Counted from the first letter of the stretch, positions 38,746 to 58,123 are shown. The stretch is DNA of 64,000 bases from Lutjanus erythropterus (GCA_020091685.1 CM034608.1:3033590-3097589), one strand, 5' to 3'. The notes: generated by a model not told the origin, from the letters alone. Program-made: numbers and translations.

Positions 38746-38835
38746 AAGGTGGATTTGGACACACCTTGAATAAATTAAATCCACTGCGCTTGCTTTCCAC
38801 TTGTGCTTTAGATCAGCATAAGATGAGGTCCTCTA
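38742..38835. mobile_element. Fragment of the ~43-bp-TIR transposon family
   Basis: The phrase GCAAAGGTGGATTTGGACAC, then GAATAAATTAAATCCACTGC and CAGCATAAGAT match the interior of the copies at 35329-35500 and 45887-46153. The ends are not present. Confidence 0.5.
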
Positions 38836-40999
38836 GTGAGTACTTTATGTCAGTAGTCTTATTTAACTGATTCTAAACATTTGCAATAGTATCAAAACTT
38901 ATTTTACACCCTTTTTATTCCACATTTTAGCTGCAGCCAGACCACCAGACCAGAGTAGGTGGTCTGTCCAAAAATTGAGTGATCCTACGAGAGTTCCTCC
39001 TCTTAGTGAAGGAAAGAGCAAGGAATTGTTTGACAAGACTGTGAAAAGCACAGGAACAGAAATCTGTAGTCAGTCAGTTCAGGACCAAGCAGAGTTTGTA
39101 GAAACTGGCAGTGGTGGAACTAGTACTTAAATCTGCACTCAAGTACAAGTACTGTTACATTGCAAAATATTACTCAATTACAAGTGGTGTTAAAATAAGT
39201 AAATGTACAAAGTATTTGTCTCAAAACTATTCAGATTATGAATTACTTTTACCACTGATGTCACAGTCACCTCTCAAATCTAGGGTTGTAAATTTTATCG
39301 TGTTCCTGAACCAGTCGTTGGCTAACAACTGATTAATCATTAATAACATCTCAGATATGTAATACATTTTATTTTCCTAATTTTCATTTTTTCTGTTTTA
39401 TTTTGTATTTTTTCTCATTTTAAGTCAAAGTTTAAGTTTCCTAATTCAACAAATGGCTCCTAGACAAAACAACATTAAATGAGGTGCAGCTCCTCCATAA
39501 CCATTGATTAAACATTAATGAATGTATTTCTAATTGGTTAAATTAATCAATGAATGATTACTCATTAACATCCAACTGTTTGCAGCTGTTTCCATTTTTA
39601 TTTTTCAGTTGTATGTCTTTGTTTTGAAGCTCATTTTGATCAGATCACCTGATTGGCTACAAAAATTCAGATGAAAGGTTTGGATATTAATTCAAATTGT
39701 ACTCAGTACTCAACTATGATTTTGAAATTAGCTAAGTAGATTACATAATGAAATGAATACTTAAGGACAAGTAAAAGTACAGACTTAAAAATCTACTCAT
39801 AAAAGTACAAGTACCCCAAAACTATTTAATTACAGTATTTTGGTATTTGTAATTAGTTACTTCCACACCTGAAACCGCCCATCTGAAACCTCTAAACCAG
39901 GAGTCACTAACCTGCATTTAGGGCCCACTGGAGAAGGCCTCTGATTAAAATAAATTACTATGGAAAATAAACAGACCTGTGGTGATTGTTATATTTTCAA
40001 ACTGAAAATGTGGAGCCTATACACCATTTTAAAAAGTAATCAGTTATCTACTGTTTCCTCTAAATTTTGCTGCTGGCTAGTCTTGAATTTCCTGAGGCTA
40101 ACTATGGATGTAAATTCTAAAAACAGAAAAGTCTCCAAGGAAAACAGAGAATTTATAAGTTCAAACAACCCAGGAGGTAAAGCACTTACTTTTCAGAGTG
40201 AATAAAAGTTGTCTTCAGCTTCACTTTGCAGTTAAACTTTGTCGTCTTCAATGTGCTTTCCACTCTCAAGGCGACTTCAATCACCTCAGCTCTTCTTGTG
40301 GAAAATTTAATTGGTGAGACCCTGAAATCAGAGATTTGAGAAATAGATTGTCTTTCTTGTAGTTAATTCTTTTGCAAAGGCAGTCAACAGTTATACAGAG
40401 TGCAAGCAGTCTGCAGAAGTGTGACAAAGATAGGATGTGATCAAGTTTTTTTATAGTAGAAGCTATCTGGAACTAAAGTCCGTCAGCCTAGGTCTAACCA
40501 GTAGGTGTAGATAGTTGATTACATTCATACATTACAACGATTACATTCAGGTCAGTGTGCCTGACTGCACTTTGCATGAACAGTTAGACATAGATAAAAG
40601 ACAAGCGGTTGCTTTTAGGTGAGTGCCAAGCTGTACTTTGCATAAATGATGAGACATAGGTAAGCAGTAAAAAAGTTACACAAGGGTCAGATGAACAGAA
40701 TTTCCATTGCTCTTCTCTCCTGTCTTTACACCTCTGTCTCTCCTCCTTTCACGTCAAATCTACTAAAATCTACAATTAACTTTCAGCTATCTGCTGTCCA
40801 ACAGGTTCTTCATACATGTTTTGACATTTCCATAAACAAGTTTTTCCACTTAGGTCACGTGGACAGGGAAAAAATAGATACAGTTTTTTTTTCCAAAGTT
40901 AATATCAATCTGCACTTTGAACCTCATAAATAAATAAAAAAACTTAAAAAAAATGAACTGAGTTAGTGGCAGATAAAGGGTCCTCTACTAGAGGCCTGG
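38836..40999. other. Intergenic stretch with dispersed repeats
   Basis: No gene recognised. It holds the second copy of the GGGGTGGAAGTAA repeat (39110-39869). Short frames at 39960-40205 and 40691-40933 have no recognisable features. Confidence 0.5.
39110..39869. mobile_element. Dispersed fish repeat with GGGGTGGAAGTAA ends (copy 2, inverted)
   Basis: It begins AGTGGTGGAACTAGTACTTA and ends GTAATTAGTTACTTCCACAC, the reverse complement order of copy 1 at 27609-28393. Confidence 0.65.
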
Positions 41000-43330
41000 G
41001 AGTTTGAGGGTTCTGCACAGTATCTTAGCTGTTACTGGTTGCTCTTCTGGACAGCGACCTCCAATGATGTACCTGGAATCTGCTGAGCCACTCTCCAGTT
41101 GTGAGTCACAGTCCCCAGTGCTCCAATCACTACTGGAACCACTGTTGCCTTCTCCAGCTCCTCTTTCAGCCCTTGGTATTTTTGAGCTTCCTGTGTGCTT
41201 GGCATGCCGTTATTGCGACATATATCACCACTGTCTTCTTCTGTTCTGTTCTCACCAGTCTGTCAGTCTGGATCTGAAAGTCCCACAGGATCTTTGCTCA
41301 GTCATTCTCAACCACCTTAGGAGTGTCTTCCATTCTGACCGAGGATCTCAGCCCATACTCTGCAGCCTGTACACTATGCAAGCCACTTGGTTATGGCGTC
41401 CATGTATGCTGTTCCTGCCTGCATCTTACACCCTCCTATTATGTGCTGGACCATGTCCAGAGTGTCTTTGCACAGCTTGCACCTCGGATCCTGTCTGGTG
41501 TGGTAGACCCTGCCTCTATTGATCTTGTGCTATGTCTGCTCTTGTGCTGCCATGATTAGTGCTTCTGTGCTGGCTTTCAATCCAACCTTTTCCAGCCACT
41601 GGTAGGATTTCTTGACATCAGCCACTTCTTCTATCTGATGGTGGTACCTGCCTTGTAGGTTGTCCCTCCATGATGGTTCATCCTCATCCTCTGCATAAAT
41701 GGGTTTCTGCTGCCTGAGGTATTCACTTAGTATCTAATCTTTGGGGCCATCTTCCTGATATATTCATAGAGCTTGGTTGTTTTGTCCTGGATAGTGGCTC
41801 AGACACTCACCAGTCCCTGGCCTCCTCACTCTGCTTAGTGTACAGTCTCAGGGTGCTGGACTTGGGATGAAACACACCATGCATTGTGAGGAGCTTCCTT
41901 GTCTTGGTATCAGTGGCCTCCATCTCTTCCTTTGGCCAACTTAGTATGCCAGCAGGGTATCAATGGCGGCAGGTGTATATGTTGAAGGCACAGACGTTGT
42001 TCTTCCCATTCAGCAGACTTTTCAGGACCTGCCTTATTTTGTATAGGTATTTGGCTGTGGCAGACTCCCTCATGGCTTCCTCATGCTTCCCATTTGCCTG
42101 TGGGATCCCAAGGTACTTGTAGCTGTCCTAGATATCTGTGATGCTGCCTTCAGGTAGGTAAACCCTCAGTTTTGATCATCTTCCTCTCTGTGATATACTG
42201 GTGATGTGGATCAGTGAGTTGATGTCCCGCTCATTCCTGGCATACAGTTTGATGTCATCCATGTAGAGGAGGTGACTGATGGTTGCTCCAACTAGTATCT
42301 GGTGATCTGACTGAGATTCAGGCCTATGCAGAACAGCAGGATAGTGCATCACCTTGTATATGCCGTGCTCAATGGTAACTTGTGCAATTGGAGCAGAGTG
42401 CAGAGTTGTTTTCCGGTTCCATTGAGTTCTTGATGAAGTTCTGTTCCACATTTCCAGGCATTCCAGTATCCATCAGGGCACTGAATCATAGGCTTTGTTG
42501 TAGAATCACTGAATCATAGGTTTTCTTGTAAGCAATCCAGGCGGTGCATAGGTTGGTCCATCTGCATCCCCTGGTATTATTACCAATCCCTTTCTGGGCC
42601 CTGCTCATATATTGGACCATGTGTCCACTCATCTTAGCTGCAGTGATGCCTGACAGGAGCCTGATGTCTGACAGGAGCTTCCATGTTGTGCAGAGGCAGG
42701 TAAATGGCGGTCTAGTTGGATGGAATCACAGCCTTCTGAGGTCTTTCATGATCAGGATCGTCCACTCTTGGTTTAGCCATCCATCAGTAGTTGGTTCACC
42801 TATGCTGCCAGGCGTTCCTGGAGGGCAGTTAGGAGGGCAATACCTCTTTTGCGGATTCTGCCCTTGTGATGGTTACTGGCTCTTGTTCTGGGGACTGCTA
42901 TGGTCTGCTCTTAGATCAACTAGCCTCAGCACTGCTATTATGTAATGATTCATTCTCCCATATGCTTTTTCAGTACTGTTCAGTCTGATCTGCCCTCGTG
43001 TTATTACCTTGCCACTGAGATACACTTTGGATAGTATGGTGGAGAACATCCTATGTAATCGCCTGGCTTCCGCTTCTCCTGTGTATCACGTCACTCAGGT
43101 TGAGCTGTGAGCCTTTGCTTGCAGTCTCCAGTGCCTCTGGTATGGGCAGTTTGTTGTACTTTCTAGGTACCTCCTTCTTCCCTACATTTTTCTTTAGCTC
43201 TGATAGTTAACTAACTTCTCCCATGTTGCCTTGATTTTAGCCTCAGGCTCCTCTTCCATGGAGGGTAATGATCTTTGTGGCTTATGCTGTTCATCTTGTA
43301 GCCAGAATCTCAAGGATCACTGTTGCCGTG
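41000..43330 (-). mobile_element. Degenerate R2/R4-group-like LINE relic
   Basis: The - strand carries a reverse transcriptase remnant with HLLYMDDIKLYARNERDI (YMDD at 42254-42265). Further along is a C-terminal zinc-binding remnant (CKLCKDTLDMVQHIIGGC, about 41430-41490). Many stops and frameshifts separate the pieces. Resemblance is to the single-ORF, R2/R4-type fish elements, an assignment I make from memory of motif style. Apparent + strand frames over this region are shadows. Confidence 0.75.
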
Positions 43331-44509
43331 GTGTAGATCAACTGATTGGTCTCAGTTATGAAGAAAAATGAGAGAAAGAAAAGAAAGAAACGAGAAAAAT
43401 GAGAAGAGCCCAAAATATCAAAATTGTTAAAATGTTACATAGTTGCCAAAGGTGGCTACATAGCAGAATTTTAATTTAATTGCTGAAATGTTACAGTTTT
43501 GGTTGGATGAGAGAAGACTGACATAGTTCTGAAGGTCCTGATTCGACTCCACCTGCAGCACAAAGGAGCTGAAATTTACTGGTTGAGATTAGTGATTTGT
43601 GTTTTTACACCTTAAAAAAAACTGTCCACTACTCTGTTGTTGTATTTAATAGTGTTATTTTTGTTTTGTTTTGGTTTTTTTGTTTTGTTTAGTTTTTTAG
43701 AAATGGTTAAGATGCTTGTGAAATGAATTCTAAATAAATCTGAGATTGATATACATTTAGTAATACTACTATATTTGGTCAATGTTAAAAGGTTGTTTGG
43801 GCTATGAATTAGGTGAGTGTATGAACAACAGTTTTATTTAGAGTCAGATTTCCAGGGACTGTAATATAATTAATTGTCTGACAGGTAAAACCATTTTTTT
43901 CTTAGATTGTTCTCTTTTCTGTACATGTAATATGAGTTCATTAACAGGGAAGTATAAAGCAAATATTAGGTTCAAATGTGTTCAAATGCTATGTGTAGAC
44001 TTAATTACATTTCATGTAAATTACTGTTCTTTGTAATGACTTTCAAGACCTAATGTCTGTAGAAATCCATTTATTTCATGGTAGTGATGAGTTGTAAAAA
44101 TTGTAGGTGTTCTCAGTACTATTAATGGTGCCATTCCATTTAGTGCAGCAGAGCCATTCAGTGAGACAACATGCACAACAGCACCCTGACTCTGTTAATT
44201 CTGAATGGAACCTTGATTAGTATCATTAGTAACACCTATGTATACTGCTATTACATGTCAAAAATGGCTGCTGTGAAGAATCTGTTAAAACTTAATTACT
44301 TTTCGACCCACAGACAGCCTTTTTACAAGTGGACAACAAGTTTATATAAAGTGTATGCTGGGACAAACACATGTGTTATCTTTACTGATCTGAACAAAAC
44401 CATAAGTCCTATTCAAGTAATATTTCTGACTCAGAGAAATGACTGACTGCAAGTTTCAGAGCACAACTGTAAAAACATTTATTCTTTCACATCAGTTAGG
44501 AAAGATATC

Positions 44510-44510
<1 letters not shown>

Positions 44511-44546
<36 letters not shown>
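44511..44546. repeat. (AAT)n microsatellite
   Basis: About 12 AAT units. Confidence 0.95.
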
Positions 44547-44547
<1 letters not shown>

Positions 44548-44918
44548 TAGCATCACATTCTATCATTTTCCTCTACCTTTCCTCCTCTCTCTATGAAAAA
44601 TTGCAGAAACACACAGACAGGTAGAAACGTGGATCACTTTAGCTGTATTCATACAAAATCTGGTGTTGAGCGGAGGTGTCAGTAAAATTTGTGCTTTAGA
44701 ACATAACTACTATGAAACAATCAGAAAATAAGGCATTAAAATGTGAGGTAAGCATTCAATTCTGAATGGTGCATTTACAATGCTGCATATTCAACCTAAA
44801 AATAGCTGGAAAATTATTGAATACCTGAAACTAAATAAAAATCAAGAATTTTTAAGCACCATATAACACACTGTCTGTATACAGTATATGAACATTATAA
44901 CCTATTTACATTACATAT

Positions 44919-45723
44919 TTACATTTTTGATTGTTTGATCTGTTTCAACCACACTTCTTTGGGATTGTCTCTGTACAGGAGCAGTAGATAGTGTCCTGAT
45001 ACTAGCTGTGCAGTCTCTGCAGTGGTGGTGGTGAGAGTGCTGGCTGGGGCTGAGAGAAGAGAAATTTGTGATCTGAAATGAGATATTCTATGAGAAGCAT
45101 AAGAATACAAATTATTCAAACACATTTTAAATTTTTCAACACAAAGTCATTTATCATATTAGATAAACTTTCATGTATCACCATGGATAAGATAATAAAA
45201 TAACATAAGATAAGAAAATTCCTATAATAAAGTGAGAAATGAAACCAGACACTATGAGATTCACAAATTTGGAAGAGATACACAACGGCAGATCCTATTT
45301 TCTTTAAGTGTTGTAAATAACATTAGAAAATGGTTACCACATTCATAAGCCAATATATGGGTTGTACCTGAGGTTTCTGGCAAGGCTGAGGTTAGGCTTG
45401 AGTGCAGCGCTCTGTGACTTGACAAACTGTGGAATGACAAATTATCATAAATTAAACAACCACTGAGGTGTACAGGTCAGAGCTATATACATGGATTTAA
45501 AAGTGGAACTTAATCATTGTAAACTACAGCATTCCTATTTTGGTTTTGATTTGATTTTTCAGAGAAGAGCAGTTTTAAGCACCATTTGAAGGCTTAGTTT
45601 GGGTCCAACGTGACTTGTAGAAGAAGAGGTGCAGCATTAGATGGAGAACTGCAGCAGAGCCACAGCTGCTGAAGAAGCTGGACCTGCAGCAGCAGCAGCT
45701 CTGACTGTGTGCTCCTGAGGTGT
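44919..45723 (-). CDS. Possible terminal exons of an unrecognised gene
   Basis: I do not recognise this. On the - strand three segments have good splice signals. A segment at 45723-45594 has a TTTTTTCAG acceptor and a Leu/Gln-rich frame. A 59-nt segment at 45426-45368 (acceptor CCACAG, donor GTACAA) joins in frame to a last segment at 45049-44919 (acceptor CTCTCAG). The joined frame ends …YRDNPKEVWLKQIKQSKM-stop. No upstream exons or start were found and the phase from the first to the second segment is unresolved. It may be an unknown gene's 3' end, a relic or chance. Confidence 0.2.
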
Positions 45724-45886
45724 CTGAAAAAATAACAAACAAACCCACATCCATGAATACAAGGCAATCTTAATAACATATATTATGGTCAGCTTCATAA
45801 ATATGTATATTTTCTGATTTCTTTACTCCTCTCTGGCAGTAAACTTAATATCTTTGGGTTGTGGACAAAACAATAAAAAAAAAAAT

Positions 45887-46153
45887 CTGATAGGTGTATC
45901 CTGCTTTACACTGGTGGCGCAAAGGGAGAGCGGGGCAAAATATCACTCCCACCCCTGGTGCAGGAGGCAGTGCAGTGGATTTAATTTAATCCAGGTCTGT
46001 CCAAATCCACTCCTACTGTCACTGTTAGCCTGTTCTGGATGGAATATTGTCATGTTGTACCAGTGCAGGAGTATCCTGCCCTGTTTCATCCCTGTGTCAG
46101 GAACACACAGCAAGATACACTTATCAGCTGTCCCAGTGCCTTGATTAATTAAC
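45887..46153. mobile_element. Near-complete copy of the ~43-bp-TIR transposon
   Basis: The left end CTGATAGGTGTATCCTGC is the reverse complement (two mismatches) of GCAAGATACACTTATCAG at 46110-46127. The right end continues to TTAATTAAC at about 46153, matching the fuller left ends seen at 35329 and 47038. The left end here is cut short by an A-run. It is non-coding. Confidence 0.7.
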
Positions 46154-46981
46154 AAGCAAGTTTAGGCTCAGCATGTAATAAACCAATCAGAAAACCAGCT
46201 TTCATCACCTTTAAGAACAAGGTGTATCAGGTTTTTGTTTGTTTGTTTGTTTTGTTACTGTTGTTGTTCTTCTTGTAAAAACCATAATGGCAAAAAAGAA
46301 TAAATAAATAAACTTTGTTTTTAACAACGTCACACAGTATGTTTTTCACACTCCTTCATTTTTGCACAAATCCTGCCCCACTGAACACTGAACAATACAC
46401 ACATCCTGTTTGTCTTCTCCTTTTTGGACTATTATACTGTTCTGTACTTTTTTACATTACACATATTGTTTTGCTGTCTTTAGTACAACTGTTTAACAAC
46501 TTGTCTACCTCAGTCATCTTTTGCACAGACTGTTTTTACTGTTTATATTGCACACACTGTTTTTATTCTGGTTTACAGTGAACATACTGTTCTTATATTG
46601 TTTACCACCTCGTCTCACGTCATGTATCGTGTTTCTTCTTTTTCTTCTTTCTTGTTCTATTTTTATCTATTCAACTAACGTTTCTAGTATTTGTAAATAA
46701 AATAATTGACAGCTCAGGTGGAGACATGGAGAACTAAGAATTTTATTGCACTGATAACGTGTTCATTTTTGCATATGACAATAAAACCACTGAATCCTCT
46801 GCATCCTGTTTTTGTGTTTGTGTCATTTTGTAGCTAAATTCCATTTTGAAGGATTGTTAGGTTTTGATTTCAGTTTCATTTTGAGACAGAAGTGAGATGT
46901 TTTCAAAAAAAGAATCCCCATACACCTCATACACCTTTCCTTTTATTGTATTTTAACAAGACAAAGATAGGCAAAGTGCCC

Positions 46982-46984
<3 letters not shown>

Positions 46985-47029
<45 letters not shown>
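46985..47029. repeat. (CA)n microsatellite
   Basis: About 22 CA units. Confidence 0.95.
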
Positions 47030-47036
<7 letters not shown>

Positions 47037-47037
47037 G

Positions 47038-47741
47038 AATTAATGAGGACACCTGGGCACACCTGATAGGCAGAGCCGGCTCGCCCATTAGGCAATATAG
47101 GCAAATGCTAAGGGCACCGTGGCCTCCAAGGGCCTTACAAATCTGGAAAAAATTCACCTTCAATATAATTATTTTAAAACTAGTTATTACTATTCGATCG
47201 CCTCGGATCCATGGACCACATGTGAGCATCATAGTTTTACTGTCACTGTTACTTTTGTATAAGTTATAATACCCGAAATCTCAATGCAGAGTTGCAGTGA
47301 AAAGAGGACAGATGCTGCTGTGTGCAGCGCATCTCTGTGAAGCGACTGATTTAAGCGTCACATCACCTGAGTAAATCCAGACCATAACTTTTTCACTGAT
47401 GTAACTCTGCCACGAAACAGATCATAAAACTGTGATGTTCATTGAAACTTTGGTGATATCAGCTGTACAGTGTATAATGATCTAATATATGTATAGTGTA
47501 TATATATAGTACAGCACTGTATAAGTTTGAAGTTTTTAATATATTACCATTATCATTACTTTGTACCACAATAATCACAAAGCTGAATTTCCATGGTCAT
47601 GGTTTAATGAATGAGAATGTGTGACTCCTACTGTCACTGTTAGCCTGTTGTGGATGGAATATTGTCATGTTGTACCAGGGTGCAGGAGTATCCTGCCTGT
47701 TTCATCCCTGTGTCAGGAACACAGCAAGATACACCTATCAG
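47038..47741. mobile_element. Interrupted copy of the ~43-bp-TIR transposon
   Basis: The left end TGAATTAATGAGGACACCTG, GGCACACCTGATAGG is at 47038. The right end at about 47625-47741 is almost identical over 115 bp to 46005-46127 and finishes GCAAGATACACCTATCAG. The middle (about 47080-47620) is unrelated to the other copies, so either another sequence was inserted or this is a longer family member. Confidence 0.55.
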
Positions 47742-49389
47742 CTGTCAACTAATAATAAAATTAGTCATTTTCATTCATTACAGAAAAGACTTGAAAAGAC
47801 TGATTGGACAATTTTTCAATTGGCAAGATTGTGACAGGATTAGTCAGTTGATTAATAATTGTGAGACATTTTTAAATAACAATAATAAAAAAAGCGGCAT
47901 AAATTCTTTGATCAACATTTTCACCATTTTCTGTCATTGTGAACCAAACAACAAATCGATTGATTGAAAAAATAATCATCCAGTTAATCAGATGAAAATA
48001 ATTGTCAGTTGCAGCCCTAAAAGCATTAGGCTAAACAATGTCACCACTTTCTAGAGGTTGGTGCCACTCTGTTGTGTTGTGATTGGTAGAACTTTCTGTC
48101 TTTGAAATAAAAAATAAAAGAGAGAACAATACTCTAAAGCTAGAGAATGAAGTAGATATGAGAAATAGTTTGTGCATATTTGTTTAGTTATTTATTTATT
48201 TCAAACTTTGTTTATTGGGTTTACAACAGACCGTGGTTAAACAAAGGAGCATGCTGTATACATGTATGTACACTTCAAATAGTTGGTCACAGTTGTAGTC
48301 ATTATATAGTGCCATTTTCAAAAACACAACAACATAACTGAAATACCTGAACAACAAGAGAAAAAACACAAAATCATGCACACAGAACATAACAAAAATC
48401 TAAAAAAATAAATAAAGTAGAAAAAATCAGTATTCAAAATCAGTTTAAAAATGCACATAATGTACATCTGAGACCTGCAGTCAGGGCCATTTTAGCGTTT
48501 GGGGGCCCTATGCCCTATTTTCTACAACTATGGTGGGAGAATCCCAAATCTTCTAATGTGGTTTGTGGCATGTATATAACATCTGGATGCATATACCTGG
48601 TGTACTTCAAGGCTAGAACAAACAAACATTACAAGTTAACCTCTTGTGATTTAACTCACATAAAATGCTAATAATTAGAGAACACTGGGAGACAGATGCT
48701 GCACTTTATTAAAAATGTTTATTTAAATGTTAGGAACAAATTTGTTCCAGTCTTAATAAAATGGGAAAAATTCAGCAACGTTTCCAAATCAGCCCTATTC
48801 AGAAAAATCTATTTACATGTGCTTTGATGTTTTCAGATGAGCACAATCTGCTGGTTGTTATTGAAATGTATCCAACACACAGCACTTCTTCTGTCAGAAG
48901 ATGTTTGAAAACATATCATACAATTTTACAACTAATTAATTTGGGTTAATTATGTTAGGTTTCAAAAGTAATAGCAATTACTATTTAAAATATTCATAAA
49001 TATATTTATATGTGAAATTACTTAATACATTTTATCATTTGTGATTTACTTATCTATGGTGACAATTAAGCAATAATTAAAGCCCTCACCTCCGTAATAC
49101 TAACCCAGTATAAAAGGTAGTCTCTTGGAGGAAGCTGTTCACAGACAGAGCAGCTGGAGAAACTGGTTTTACTCTGCACACTTGACACAACTCAGCCTGG
49201 ATAACTGGACTGAAATGAAGAAACTGATGAAATACCTGCATAGTAATGAAATACATTAAAAAACAAATGTATATATAATTGTCAAAAGATGTAAGAACAA
49301 ACAGCAGAGGGCAGCAACACACCCATGTAATGTCTGGCGAACCCCAGGAAGAAGAAGAAGAAAGACGAGCCAATCACAGCGCGAGATGA

Positions 49390-49506
49390 GCTTTCTGCCG
49401 TAAAGTGTGTCGGTGATGTTTAGAATGAGAAGCTTCCTGCCTTATTTAGCGGAATAATCTCTCAATTTTATTCACGTTGAAGGCTTTTTTGACGAAGACA
49501 GCAGCG
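49390..49506 (+). other. ndor1: Candidate non-coding first exon of NDOR1
   Basis: A consensus donor (GCAGCG then GTAAGTG) at 49506/49507 and a relatively GC-richer stretch lie about 2 kb before the start-codon exon, whose own acceptor (TCTCTCAG, ending 51571) implies an upstream exon. The 5' boundary and promoter cannot be placed from sequence alone. Confidence 0.4.
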
Positions 49507-51577
49507 GTAAGTGTCTGGTTTCCTTTGTGTTTGTTATATGTGTGATTTATAGAGAAAAAAATCAATACGAACAAAAATAATTGACCATATTTTCTAAGCA
49601 GCAAGCTAGCCTGCTAACCTGCTAGCCACCAAGTCATGTAACATAATGTCATGTGTTATTGCATATGGACAAAGTTCGTCAGAGCAATATAATTGTAATG
49701 TTTACTTTGTGTCAGGGTTACTTTTATTGTAAGAAAAAAGATGCTGCGTAAAAGGCAGACATGTCACAATAAAAGAATAAGCATTACGCTTAACTTAGGC
49801 CTACTTTAAGTGACCTTTTCTACTTGACATCTCCATATCCTGCACTTGTTGTTGTCTTATTTTAGGGGAGTACAGGAGATCTTTAGGGGAAATAGCAGGC
49901 ATCATCTTAAAGCTTGAACCCGGAGATTGATTAGAGATGCAGCTCAGCATCGTGTGTCAAGTTTCTCAGTCATAAATCTGCAATAAACATGGCCCTTTTT
50001 AAGGCGCCTATTCAAATACTGAAAGTTCAGAGATTAGGGTAAAGAATATGGTAGGGTCACATGTACAATTGAACAAAATACAACATCCAATGAAAGCCAG
50101 TCTCTGTCTGTACTGACCTAACATACATGTTTGATTATGGCCCTCCCCATGCTTGATCATTTCTTATAAGTCGTTGCAGCAGTTTTTGGGTTGATACCAT
50201 TTATTACACTGATTTGGTGCAAATGTAACCATTTTTGAACACTGGAGAATTGTTATATAATAGTCAAAAAATTCTCCAAAATACCACATTAAGACAACAA
50301 GACCTTGAGGAACACCATAGAAGAATTTATGCCGTGATTTGGGTTCAAAAACTTTTACTATTTAGACATTTCAGTCAGAATTGCTATTTTTGGTGGTTGG
50401 ATGGGGAGCACTTCTGTTCTGGAGGTTGTTCAGAGACCCCCTTATTGTTGATATACATAGGAAAGCAATCCATCCTCTGAATGCTGCAGGTCTCTAGTTT
50501 GTGATTGTGAAGTTTGATGAAGCTTTGATTATCCCAGAGGTGACTATAGGCCATTTAATACAGTGAGGTCAAGTCTCAAGACTCAAAAGAGTCTCAAATT
50601 TCCACCCTCCAGTCTGCAGAAATATTCAGATAGAATAGGCAAAAAAATTATACACATATACATTTATTCTGCATGCAAATTGCTGCAGGGTTTTGCCACA
50701 AATTGCATGGCATTCACATACAGAAGAACCAGAATTTCAAAAGTTGGACGATGAAAACAGTAAACAGCAATAAAAATTTAGGATTGCATGGAAGCAGAAG
50801 AAGATTTTTATTCAGATATCTAGAGGTGAGAAGTCAAGGGAGCCCTTTGAAAATCACCATGCTAGTTTTTCACTTGCTAAAATTTAGCCTAGCTTTGAAA
50901 CATTATGTAGCCAACTTCTCATCAAGCTCTTAACTTGTTCTGTACGTCTTATTCTTAAATCACGCTGTCCTTTACAACTCCTATCTTATTCATACCTTAT
51001 ATTTTAAATTTGTATTTTTATTTGTATATAATACTCTTATTTGTGCATAAATCTTGTATTTAACTTTAACATTTTAAGTCAATCTCTTCAACCTTTTTTT
51101 CTTCTTGTCCCACTGCACTGCATCACCAAATTCCTGTGTACTTCTGAAGCTAGCATGTCATGGTTGGTAGCAATGGATTTCTTAGGTCATCTTAAAAACT
51201 GAGCCCGCTACAGCCTCTGAAAGAGAGTAATGGTGGCCAGGGATGACCCCACAGAGCTGGAGAGGTTTAAAAACATATTCATTACACTTGGTTCACAAAA
51301 TAGACACTACACTGTCAACATTATTCCATCACATGATGAAGTGATCACATGCAAAGAAACACGCCATTACAACGACCTGATGAAACTATATAAACATGAT
51401 AAAATGGGACATTATGCTGTTATTAAATGTGTGGAAACTGACTCTGCTCTGTGGACTGCAGAGACAACTTCAGTCACCTTGTGTGTTTTATTTAATTTGT
51501 GGATTCATTTTACGATTCCAAGTCTCTGTCCTTCTAAAATAACAGAGCATTTTGTCACTCTTTGTCTCTCAGTCACA

Positions 51578-57764
<6,187 letters not shown>

Positions 57765-58123
57765 TCACATGCTGTTGACTGTGTGATCAGACCGGATCCA
57801 TCCATCAGTCAGCATCAGCCTGAGGTGACAGAACTGAGCTCAAAGGTCCACTCACCAGGAGTTTTCAGTCACATCTCACAGTTTTCATTCAGTGAATGGA
57901 GGAGACTCAGCTGTCATCACATGACCAGCTCCAGACCATAGTCAACAGCTGGTTGTATTGAGGTGTTGCAGTTCACATCACAGCCTGTAACGCTGCTTTA
58001 CACCCACTTTGTGCAGTGTCCAGGCATCTGATAGGCCTTAAAACACACTAATATGATACTCTGGACATGTCACACTGGTACCTGAAACAACACACCCCTG
58101 TGAACACAGCCCTCTGCCTTATT

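Larger units (their letters stand above)
43331..49389. other. Repeat-rich intergenic stretch
   Basis: No gene is firmly supported. It contains (AAT)n at 44511-44546, three possible exons at 44919-45723 (-), two copies of the ~43-bp-TIR transposon, (CA)n at 46985-47029 and A-rich sequence. Sequence at about 46.4-46.8 kb ending in ATGACAATAAAACC resembles the 3' end of an L2/CR1-type LINE, but without coding sequence this is weak. Confidence 0.5.

Noticed and set aside
41004..42945. + strand frames of up to 172 codons
   Set aside because: They are antisense shadows of the minus-strand LINE relic, whose motifs (YMDD, Cys/His cluster) are clear on the other strand.
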